Part shown: positions 1-6,084 of the stretch, in pieces
How positions within the stretch are numbered: position 1 is the first letter of the stretch
Layout: every line of letters starts with the position of its first letter
Assembly (NCBI GenBank): GCA_012521805.1
Contig: JAAYLQ010000024.1
Coordinates: 1-13,862 of the forward strand
From: Bacillota bacterium
GTDB taxonomy: Bacteria; Bacillota; Limnochordia; Darwinibacteriales; DTU012
DNA length: 13,862 bases
Reading direction: 5' to 3'
Notes under the pieces: model-generated
What the model was told of the DNA's origin: nothing
The model's database searches: none
The model's input: only the letters and a program-made list of their open reading frames with translations
Position numbers and translations under genes: made by a program

Positions 1-74
1 ACTCTCTGGCTGAGCATCAATAAACCTACTAATCCCTCTCATCTCTTTTAGCTTTTCAGTTTTTTGGTTATGCT
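1..74 (-). ncRNA. 5' part of a T-box leader (cut by the window edge)
   Basis: Read leftward on the minus strand from the expected start of the promoter at 81-109, the RNA has the order of motifs found at the base of T-box Stem I: a UGAGAG kink-turn-like element (36-41), an AGUA box (27-30) and, at the edge, CAGCCAGAGAGU (1-12), which resembles the conserved segment of many Firmicute T-boxes. T-box leaders bind uncharged tRNA and control aminoacyl-tRNA synthetase or amino-acid genes by attenuation. The specifier loop, antiterminator and terminator would lie outside the window, so the amino acid cannot be read. In Bacillus subtilis ispD-ispF are followed by gltX, cysE and cysS, which fits a tRNA-related operon here. 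The 5' end (about 74) is inferred from the promoter spacing. Confidence 0.65.
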
Positions 75-80
75 ATCATT

Positions 81-109
81 ATTATATCCAGTAAGTAAAA
101 CCATGTCAA
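81..109 (-). promoter_or_regulatory. Perfect-consensus sigma-A promoter firing leftward
   Basis: The minus strand reads TTGACA (104-109), a spacer of exactly 17 nt (87-103), then TATAAT (81-86). Both hexamers match the sigma-A consensus 6 of 6. Transcription would start near position 74 and run off the left edge through the T-box-like leader. The promoter lies in the upstream region of the oppositely oriented gene at 133-489. Confidence 0.85.
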
Positions 110-132
110 TCAATGGACAGTGGAGGTGCAGA

Positions 133-489
133 ATGAAGCGAACCGTCCAAACTATCCTTATTATTATTGTCCTGGCTGCGGTTGTATACTGGGGCGCTGC
201 TAGGTTAAAGGCTGACACTCCAGAGCGGATTGTGGAACAGGTGAACAAGATGGAAGAACCTGTTCCCAACCTTAAACTGATCAGCGCGGTCTGGGTTGAC
301 CAGCGGATTGTAGTCCAAGCTCAATATATCGGCACCGCTGATCAGGCGCCTGCCTCAGCACCGGAGTGGCATGAGCTAGCTTCACTTTGTGCCGAACGAA
401 TTTATCGGGCCATCGGGGAAACTTACCCCACGGAAGTCCAGCTCTTTCACAACCAGCTGTTCCGGGCAGTAGCAATTGTCGGCCTTTAA
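133..489 (+). CDS. Small membrane-anchored protein of unknown function
   Basis: This encodes 118 residues. The ATG at 133 is preceded by GGAGGTG (122-128) at 4 nt. An upstream in-frame ATG at 64 lacks a comparable site and would put a polar stretch before the membrane helix. Residues 1-4 are basic at the N-terminus (MKRT), about 5-24 form one hydrophobic helix (ILIIIVLAAVVYW), and the remaining ~95 residues are polar. There is no lipobox cysteine, so the tail is probably held outside the membrane by an uncleaved anchor or signal. The tail contains a helix-prone stretch around PERIVEQVNKMEE and several predicted strands with aromatic residues. I recognise no family. The gene is convergent with ispDF and their stop codons overlap (487-489 and 486-488), with no terminator between. 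It is probably real from its SD site and signal-anchor, but its function cannot be assigned. Confidence 0.7.
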   Translation: MKRTVQTILIIIVLAAVVYWGAARLKADTPERIVEQVNKMEEPVPNLKLISAVWVDQRIVVQAQYIGTADQAPASAPEWHELASLCAERIYRAIGETYPTEVQLFHNQLFRAVAIVGL

Positions 490-1661
490 AACTCCTTAGT
501 TAGAGTGACAGTAGCTAAGGCAGCGATCCCCTCACCGCGGCCGCAGAACCCAAGTCCTTCTGTAGTGGTCGCTTTCACATTAACCTGCTCTTTAGTGATC
601 TTTATGATCTCAGCCAATACTGTATGCATCTGATCGATATAAGGTGCCAGCTTAGGCCGTTCCGCTATAATTACCAGATCCGCATTGTGGACGCGATAGC
701 CTAACTGATTTAACTTCTCCATTACCTGCTTTAGAAGCTCGATACTAGAAATATCCTTATAGAGCGGATCTGTATCGGGAAAATGCCTGCCGATATCCCC
801 CAAACCAGCCGCTCCAAGCAGAGCATCCATCAGAGCATGACAAGCTACATCGGCGTCTGAATGGCCTGCTAACCCTAGATGATAGTCAATTTCCACGCCA
901 GCTAGAATTAAGGGGCGCCCAGCTGTTAAGCGATGCACATCATAGCCAATCCCAGTCCGTACCATACTTCCACCACCTTGAGTATTTTGCAGATATTGGG
1001 CCGCTGTGAGCAGATCCTCTGGGGTAGTAATTTTAAGATTTGAATAGGCACCATGAATCAGTTTAACCTTCACACCCAGCCGCTCTACCAGACTGCAGTC
1101 ATCCGTTGCTTCCCAATTCTGCCGCTCTGCTTCTCGGTAAGCTTTTTTAATCAGTTCACAGCTGAAGACCTGCGGTGTCTGGACCGCCCACAGCTGCTCC
1201 CGAGGCGGTGTATTGATAATCATCTGCTCTGCATCAACAACTTTAATCGTATCCTTTACTGGAACAGCCACTGCCACCGCTCGGTACTGCTTAACCTGCT
1301 GATAGGCGGCGACGATGGTATCAGCAGCAATTAAAGGTCTGGCGGCATCGTGAATAAAAACCCAATCGACCCTCTCTGATAGGGCGTTGATTCCAGCAGC
1401 GACTGAATCCTGCCGCCGGCTGCCCCCAATCACCACTTTCGCTCCTGCAATCTGCCACTGCTGCATAAGCTCTGCTATCTGATTATAGTCTTCCCTGCGA
1501 ACCACTACCACCAGCTCCCTAACCCATGGAAACTGGGCGAAAGCTTTAATACTGCGGATTAAAATCGGAATCCCACATAAGGGCAGAAGTACCTTATTCA
1601 CATCCTGTCCCATGCGGGTACCGCTGCCTGCAGCTGCAATGATTACTCCCGCTTGTCCCAT
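486..1661 (-). CDS. ispDF: Bifunctional IspD-IspF enzyme of the MEP isoprenoid pathway
   Basis: This 391-residue protein fuses two MEP-pathway enzymes. Residues 1-225 are IspD (CTP + 2-C-methyl-D-erythritol 4-phosphate to CDP-ME): nucleotide-binding AAAGSGTRMG (9-18), K23, GGSRRQDSV (79-87), IHDAARP (103-109), TDD (186-188) and NLKIT (208-212). Residues 233-391 are IspF (CDP-ME 2-phosphate to the cyclic diphosphate): the GIGYDVHRL metal motif with D241 and H243, HSDADV (267-272), the third metal ligand H275, and TTEGLGF (366-372). All key residues are present in both halves. The joint is a short GGGS linker. Starts at ATG 1659-1661, with GGAGGGG (1670-1676) 8 nt upstream. Cytosolic. Separate ispD and ispF are usual in Bacillus, while fusions are known in other bacteria. 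IspE (the intermediate kinase) is not in this window. Confidence 0.95.
   Translation of the reverse strand: MGQAGVIIAAAGSGTRMGQDVNKVLLPLCGIPILIRSIKAFAQFPWVRELVVVVRREDYNQIAELMQQWQIAGAKVVIGGSRRQDSVAAGINALSERVDWVFIHDAARPLIAADTIVAAYQQVKQYRAVAVAVPVKDTIKVVDAEQMIINTPPREQLWAVQTPQVFSCELIKKAYREAERQNWEATDDCSLVERLGVKVKLIHGAYSNLKITTPEDLLTAAQYLQNTQGGGSMVRTGIGYDVHRLTAGRPLILAGVEIDYHLGLAGHSDADVACHALMDALLGAAGLGDIGRHFPDTDPLYKDISSIELLKQVMEKLNQLGYRVHNADLVIIAERPKLAPYIDQMHTVLAEIIKITKEQVNVKATTTEGLGFCGRGEGIAALATVTLTKEF
963..979 (-). promoter_or_regulatory. Possible internal ribosome site and start of the IspF half
   Basis: At the fusion joint the minus strand reads AAGGTGG (973-979), 7 nt, then ATG (963-965). This differs from AAGGAGG at one base. 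The ATG opens MVRTGIGYDVH, which looks like the natural N-terminus of stand-alone IspF proteins. It could be a relic of a once separate gene, or it could still give a free 159-residue IspF (486-965). Usage is inferred only. Confidence 0.4.
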
Positions 1662-1675
1662 AAATCTTACCCCTC

Positions 1676-1705
1676 CAATAAAATAAGCCCGGTCTTAACC
1701 GGGCT
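1676..1705 (-). terminator. Terminator-like hairpin between yacL and ispDF
   Basis: Ten nt after the yacL stop the minus strand forms an 8-bp GC-rich stem, AGCCCGGT/ACCGGGCT (1698-1705 with 1686-1693), with a 4-nt loop (1694-1697). It is followed by the T-rich run TATTTTATT (1677-1685). The ispDF ribosome site starts directly after the T run. This is either an intrinsic terminator with read-through or an intercistronic attenuator or stabiliser. No clear separate ispDF promoter is visible in the 53-nt gap. Confidence 0.6.
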
Positions 1706-1714
1706 CTATCTCTG

Positions 1715-2743
1715 TTATAATGCCTTTTCCATTGCTTTTGGTTTAGCAAAAATCATTCGCCCTGCAGCTGTCTGCAGAACGCTGGTGACTAAGACACCTA
1801 TCGTTTCGCCAATATAGCGTCTTCCTCCATCAACCACAATCATCGTTCCGTCATCCAGATAGGCGACACCTTGCCCCTGTTCCTTACCGTCTTTAATCAC
1901 ATGCACCCGCAGTTCTTCACCGGGCAGTACCACCGGTTTGACTGCGTTGGCTAATTCGTTTATGTTCAACACTGAAACTCCGTGCAGTTCACAAACTTTG
2001 TTGAGGTTAAAATCATTGGTAATCACTTTGGCTCCCAACTCTTTAGCCAATTTCACTAATTTGGCATCAACTTCATGGGTGTCGTCGTAATCATGCTCCA
2101 GGATCTGAACTGTTACATAAGGTTCCTTTTGGATTTTATTCAAAATATCCAATCCTCGACGGCCGCGATTGCGCTTCAAAACATCGGATGAATCCGCTAT
2201 ATGCTGCAGTTCAGCTAAAACAAAACTCGGGACAATTAAAGACCCTTCAATAAAACCAGTTTTCGTTATATCGCTAATTCGTCCATCAATAATCACACTT
2301 GTATCCAGTATCTTGGCACTAACTCCACTGTTTTTGCCCACTAAAGGTGAACCAATATTCGACTTTTGAAATAATGATACAACTTCATCGCGCTTCCTAA
2401 CTCCTATCGTCCAGCCTAAGGCAGCGAGCATAATCGTTACCAGCAGCGATAAGTAACCATTTTCCACTGCTAATCCATGCAGCGGAATCGAAGCCAAGAT
2501 TGCCAGTAAAATACCAATTACCAAGCCGATTAAACCGCTGAGGATATCCCGCAGATGGAATTTTAATAAACCGCGAAACATGTTGTCAACAAGCGGACTG
2601 AGCAGCAGCCCAACCAGGGCACCCAGCGCAGTTCCAATCACAATTAAGTACGGAGAGGAGAAAGGAAGTTCAAGTACACTTACTCCTTGATAACCCAGAA
2701 TTCCACCTAAGAGTGTAAGAATAATTCGAAAGAAAACTCCCAA
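1715..2743 (-). CDS. yacL: YacL family PIN-TRAM membrane protein
   Basis: This is a 342-residue protein with four hydrophobic N-terminal helices (about residues 3-18, 32-50, 66-86 and 97-113). A PIN nuclease domain (about 144-265) follows, starting at KILDTSVIIDGR. Its acidic residues match the PIN set: D147, E178, D226 and D244. A C-terminal TRAM domain (about 273-335, with GQGVAYLDDGTMIVV) is expected to bind RNA. This layout is typical of YacL, found next to disA and isp genes in Firmicutes. Its substrate is not settled. Start choice: AGGAGGTGA (2752-2760) is followed by 8 nt and TTG (2741-2743). The upstream in-frame GTG at 2753-2755 lies inside that ribosome site, so it is unlikely. Confidence 0.85.
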   Translation of the reverse strand: MGVFFRIILTLLGGILGYQGVSVLELPFSSPYLIVIGTALGALVGLLLSPLVDNMFRGLLKFHLRDILSGLIGLVIGILLAILASIPLHGLAVENGYLSLLVTIMLAALGWTIGVRKRDEVVSLFQKSNIGSPLVGKNSGVSAKILDTSVIIDGRISDITKTGFIEGSLIVPSFVLAELQHIADSSDVLKRNRGRRGLDILNKIQKEPYVTVQILEHDYDDTHEVDAKLVKLAKELGAKVITNDFNLNKVCELHGVSVLNINELANAVKPVVLPGEELRVHVIKDGKEQGQGVAYLDDGTMIVVDGGRRYIGETIGVLVTSVLQTAAGRMIFAKPKAMEKAL

Positions 2744-2829
2744 TCTTATTCTCACCTCCTTTTTCCCTATCTTATTTACTACTTAGTATTAGCAAATTAA
2801 AGAAAAGTATTCCAGATAAATCCGAAAAT

Positions 2830-2861
2830 TTACCAGAAAAAGAAACACTGAAATCTAGTGC
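2830..2861 (-). terminator. Weak terminator candidate after carD
   Basis: The minus strand has a short stem GCACT/AGTGT (2857-2861 with 2845-2849) with a 7-nt loop, followed by a T-rich run TTTCTTTTTC. The stem is only 5 bp with one G-U closure, so this is a tentative call. It lies about 20 nt after the carD stop. Confidence 0.3.
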
Positions 2862-2882
2862 AGCCTGTCCAGTCCCCTCCTT

Positions 2883-3359
2883 TCAATCTAAGTGGCTGGA
2901 AATCAGCTCGTCAATCTCTGCTTCTGTCGAGCCGGTTACTAAAACAAGTTCACTGATCAAAATTTGGCGAGCGACATCCAGCATTTTTCGCTCACCGGCA
3001 GATAAGCCTTTTTCGTTGTCTCGAATTGTCAAGTTGCGCACCACTTCAGCTACCTCAAAAATATCTCCACTTTTAATTTTTTCCATATTGGCACGGTAAC
3101 GTCTGTTCCAGTTTGAGGGCATTTTAGACATTTGTCCCTTTAATACTTCAATAACCTCACCAGCTTCTGCTTCGCTGATTACTTGGCGCAGTCCAATCTC
3201 ATCGACAGCATCCAAAGGAATCATGACCTTCATGTCGCCAATCGGCATAGCCATGATATAATACTGCCGCTTTTCGCCTAATACTTCGCGCTCCTCGATG
3301 GCTTCGATAATTCCGGCACCATGCATAGGGTACACGACCTTATCCCCGACATTATACAA
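2883..3359 (-). CDS. carD: CarD/CdnL family RNA polymerase-binding regulator
   Basis: This is a 158-residue cytosolic transcription factor. Residues 1-55 form the Tudor-like RNAP-interaction domain, with the family opening GDKVVYPMHGAGIIEAIEE and then IPLDAVDEIGLR (47-58). The helical C-terminal part (about 62-155) carries SNWNRRYRAN (82-91), including the conserved tryptophan W84 used in related proteins to contact the upstream edge of the promoter bubble, and GLSAGERKMLDVAR (118-131). CarD proteins bind the RNAP beta lobe and stabilise open complexes. Starts at TTG (3357-3359) with AGGAGGT (3367-3373) 7 nt upstream. The usual family N-terminus fits this start. It stands between disA and yacL, a position not occupied in B. 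subtilis. Confidence 0.93.
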   Translation of the reverse strand: MYNVGDKVVYPMHGAGIIEAIEEREVLGEKRQYYIMAMPIGDMKVMIPLDAVDEIGLRQVISEAEAGEVIEVLKGQMSKMPSNWNRRYRANMEKIKSGDIFEVAEVVRNLTIRDNEKGLSAGERKMLDVARQILISELVLVTGSTEAEIDELISSHLD

Positions 3360-3427
3360 AGCCAGGACCTCCTATCTGCCCTTCACAAACCTCGGATCCT
3401 AACGGGCTTCATTTAGGTATCATTTTA

Positions 3428-3456
3428 AATTTACCACTTTTTGTGAAAAAAGTCAA
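3428..3456 (-). promoter_or_regulatory. Candidate sigma-A promoter for carD
   Basis: The minus strand reads TTGACT (3451-3456, 5 of 6), a 17-nt spacer (3434-3450), then TAAATT (3428-3433, 4 of 6). The spacer is AT-rich and overlaps the inverted repeat ACTTTTTTCACAAAAAGT (3437-3454). The expected start near 3421 gives a leader of about 60 nt before carD. The rest of the 166-nt disA-carD gap (3360-3525) holds only a small ACGGA/TCCGT palindrome (3494-3504) too tight to be a convincing terminator. Confidence 0.55.
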
Positions 3457-3525
3457 TCTCAATCCTTTATCCGTACAGGTTTCCCCATATATTAACGGAT
3501 TCCGTATTCCCTGCCATAAATTATG

Positions 3526-4602
3526 TTACAGGTGGCGGTCAAGTAAAACTTGCTCCCGAATCCGGCGCAGTCCTTCTTGAATCGCTTTAGCCCGCACCTC
3601 ACCGATTCCCTCAACATCATCCAGTTCCTCGATGGAAGCATCGCAGATCTCCGGCAGATATTGAAAGCGGGCCACCAAATTTTCAATAACAGGCATTGGC
3701 AGCCGGTGAATCTTGCTGAGAATCCGGTAACCTTTAGGTGTAACCGACTGCTCTAAATTACTGGCAGCGCCCCCATAGCCTAAAGCGCGAGCGATCATGT
3801 TCAAATTAAGGAGATCTTCTGAATCCCACTCACCCATCTCTGCCCAAATTTCTTCTGCTGTTTTTTCCGGATCAATGTAGTAATCTTTAACTACCAGCAG
3901 CCCCTCATCAGCAATGTCAGACATCAGCTCTTCCAGCTGCATGTTAACCAAGCGGCCTTCAGAACCCAGCTGGACAATGTACCGTTCAATTTCATGGGCA
4001 ATACGGAATACCATCTGGCCCCGCTGAATTACTGTAGCTACATCTAGGAGTGTGACAAAGCTTTCGAACTCCAGGGCGCTTAAATTAATTAAGGACTGCT
4101 CCATTACACTCTTGTATTTTTCCAGTGTGGAAAGGGCTTGGTTGGCTTTTGCTAAGATTACGCTGACATCCCGCACCACATACTTATTGTTGCCCCAATA
4201 CATAGTGATCACATTACGCCTCTGGGAAATGGCAATCACCAGCTGATTGGTCTGCTTAGCTACCCGTTCAGCGGTCCGATGCCGAGTTCCAGTTTCAAAA
4301 CTGGGAATCATATGATCCGGAGTCAGCTGAACATTTGCATATAAAATCCGCTTAGCATCACTTGACAGCACGATCGCACCATCCATTTTAGCCAGCTCAT
4401 AAAGGGCAGCAGGATGCATTTCAGCGTCAATCTTAAAGCCGCCATCGACCATATTCATGACTTCCGGATCGTCGCCAACTACAATCAAGCCGCCGGTGCG
4501 AGCTCTGAGCACATTTTCTAAAGCATCATATAACTGAGTACCCGGTGCAACTAAACTTAAATTCTTTAAAAACAACTGCTCTTGATCTGCTGTTTCTTTC
4601 AT
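3526..4602 (-). CDS. disA: DisA, DNA-integrity scanning diadenylate cyclase
   Basis: This 358-residue protein makes c-di-AMP from two ATP. The N-terminal DAC domain (about 10-145) has both catalytic motifs: DGA (74-76) and RHRTAE (107-112). The central helical linker (about 150-285) is followed by a helix-hairpin-helix DNA-binding region (about 300-345, with ELDDVEGIGEVRAKAIQ). Length matches the ~360-residue family norm, where the protein forms an octamer that scans DNA for branched structures. Start choice: ATG at 4600-4602 with AAGGGGG (4610-4616) 7 nt upstream. An in-frame GTG at 4618-4620 lacks its own SD. It directly follows radA with ~21 nt between stop and start, so the two are co-transcribed. 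In B. subtilis RadA modulates DisA activity. Confidence 0.97.
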   Translation of the reverse strand: MKETADQEQLFLKNLSLVAPGTQLYDALENVLRARTGGLIVVGDDPEVMNMVDGGFKIDAEMHPAALYELAKMDGAIVLSSDAKRILYANVQLTPDHMIPSFETGTRHRTAERVAKQTNQLVIAISQRRNVITMYWGNNKYVVRDVSVILAKANQALSTLEKYKSVMEQSLINLSALEFESFVTLLDVATVIQRGQMVFRIAHEIERYIVQLGSEGRLVNMQLEELMSDIADEGLLVVKDYYIDPEKTAEEIWAEMGEWDSEDLLNLNMIARALGYGGAASNLEQSVTPKGYRILSKIHRLPMPVIENLVARFQYLPEICDASIEELDDVEGIGEVRAKAIQEGLRRIREQVLLDRHL

Positions 4603-4623
4603 CCATTTACCCCCTTCCACAAA

Positions 4624-5988
4624 TTATTCAAATACCGCATCCAAGGCCTGCGAGACTGTTTTCACCTGGATCACATCAAGATCCGACACAATATTTTCAC
4701 CAACCGCGGGAACCACAGCCCGCTTGAAACCGAGTTTAGCCAATTCTTTTAAGCGCGCATTAATTTGGCTGACACCGCGAATTTCGCCAGACAGCCCTAC
4801 CTCGCCGATTACAGCTAAATCAGGCGCGATCACATGGTTACGGTAACTGCTGGCTACTGCACAGGCTATGCCCAGATCCACACCTGGCTCGGTCAGTTTA
4901 AATCCACCAGCCACATTAACAAACACATCCTGAGTCTGGAGCTGATAGCCCTGACGTTTTTCTAACACCGCCAAAATGATGGAAAATCGGTGATAATCTA
5001 CGCCAGTTGCCTGGCGCCTGGGCGTGCCGCTGAACGGTGTCTGGGCTACCAGAGCTTGAATTTCTACCAGCAGCGGCCGTGTCCCTTCCAAACAGGGAAC
5101 CACCACTGAACCTGAGCTGTCGATCGGCCGTTCCGCTAAAAACAGACCCGAGGGATTATCAACCTCTACCAAGCCTTTGTCAGTCATATCAAAAATTCCT
5201 ACTTCATTGGTAGAGCCAAAGCGATTTTTCACCCCGCGGATAATCCGGACTGACTGCTGATTGGTGCCCTCAAAATATAATACGTAATCAACAGCATGTT
5301 CTAACACTTTCGGACCAGCAAAAGAGCCGCCTTTAGTAACATGTCCGACTAAGATAATGGGAATCCCGGTGCTTTTTGCCAGTTTAAGGAAATAAGCTGC
5401 TCCTTCCCGCACCTGGGCCACACTGCCTGGAGCCGAGTTTAAATCAGGCAGATAGATCGTCTGAATTGAATCAATCAGCACCAGCTTCGGTTCAAGGGAC
5501 TCAACGTAATCTCCGATGGTAAAGGCATTGGATTCAGAGAGAACCAGCAGCTGTTCAGTAAGCAAACCGAGGCGCTCAGCTCGCAGTTTTAGCTGACTGA
5601 GGGATTCCTCCCCTGATACGTAGAGCACCTTTCCCCCCCGACTCGCCGCTGTATAGGCAGCTACCTGCATCAACAGGGTAGATTTGCCAACTCCTGGTTC
5701 CCCCCCAAGCAGTCCTAGGGAACCAGGCACAATCCCACCGCCTAAGACCCGGTCAAGTTCGGCAATTCCAGTAGTGGACCGCGATTCAGCTGTGGAAACA
5801 ACCTCGGTAATTGCCTGGGGAGCTTTCGACCCGCTGGGCTCCACCCATGGCTGATGTTTGGAGCGGGAACTGCGTACCCGTTCCTCAACCAATGTATTCC
5901 ATTCCCCACAGCCAGAACATCTGCCCATCCATTTGGGGTACTCCGCTCCACAGTTTTGACAGACAAACCGGACCGCTGTCTTAGCCAA
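4624..5988 (-). CDS. radA: RadA/Sms recombination ATPase
   Basis: This is a 454-residue RecA-like helicase that promotes branch migration during recombination and repair. In order: a C4 zinc finger (C10, C13, C24, C27), Walker A GGEPGVGKST (95-104), Walker B region LVLIDSIQ (169-176), the RadA-specific KNRFG motif (254-258) and a Lon-protease-like C-terminal domain (about 285-454, no proteolytic function expected). Length is normal. Starts at TTG (5986-5988) with AGGAG (5997-6001) 8 nt upstream. The resulting N-terminus MAKTAVRFVCQNCG matches the family. First gene of a radA-disA unit with its own promoter. Confidence 0.97.
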   Translation of the reverse strand: MAKTAVRFVCQNCGAEYPKWMGRCSGCGEWNTLVEERVRSSRSKHQPWVEPSGSKAPQAITEVVSTAESRSTTGIAELDRVLGGGIVPGSLGLLGGEPGVGKSTLLMQVAAYTAASRGGKVLYVSGEESLSQLKLRAERLGLLTEQLLVLSESNAFTIGDYVESLEPKLVLIDSIQTIYLPDLNSAPGSVAQVREGAAYFLKLAKSTGIPIILVGHVTKGGSFAGPKVLEHAVDYVLYFEGTNQQSVRIIRGVKNRFGSTNEVGIFDMTDKGLVEVDNPSGLFLAERPIDSSGSVVVPCLEGTRPLLVEIQALVAQTPFSGTPRRQATGVDYHRFSIILAVLEKRQGYQLQTQDVFVNVAGGFKLTEPGVDLGIACAVASSYRNHVIAPDLAVIGEVGLSGEIRGVSQINARLKELAKLGFKRAVVPAVGENIVSDLDVIQVKTVSQALDAVFE

Positions 5989-6020
5989 GGCAACCGCTCC
6001 TAATTAAAGTTTCTACATTA

Positions 6021-6049
6021 ATTATAACATTTTACAGCGGTAGATACAA
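6021..6049 (-). promoter_or_regulatory. Candidate sigma-A promoter for radA-disA
   Basis: The minus strand reads TTGTAT (6044-6049), a 17-nt spacer (6027-6043), then TATAAT (6021-6026), with TGT directly before the -10, so an extended -10 is present. The -35 hexamer matches the consensus at 3 of 6. It overlaps the T-rich tail of the clpC terminator. The expected start is near 6014, about 25 nt before the radA start codon. Confidence 0.7.
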
Positions 6050-6078
6050 TAAAAGGAAGCTAGGACATTAGTCCTAGC
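6047..6078 (-). terminator. Rho-independent terminator after clpC
   Basis: The minus strand forms GCTAGGAC / GTCCTAGC (6071-6078 with 6059-6066), a perfect 8-bp stem with a 4-nt loop, followed by TTCCTTTTATTG. It begins 7 nt after the clpC stop, so it closes the ctsR operon. Confidence 0.8.
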
Positions 6079-6084
6079 CACACT

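Noticed and set aside
1..42. Minus-strand open frame beginning ATG at 40-42 and running to the edge
   Set aside because: It lacks a good SD and lies within RNA that matches T-box Stem I motifs after a perfect promoter. Treated as leader RNA, not coding.
48..269. Minus-strand frame antisense to the unknown gene
   Set aside because: No ribosome site, no recognisable protein. It overlaps the leftward promoter and the opposite gene, so it is a shadow frame.
1053..1334. Plus-strand frame inside ispDF
   Set aside because: Antisense to a well-supported gene with all catalytic motifs; no SD and no family.
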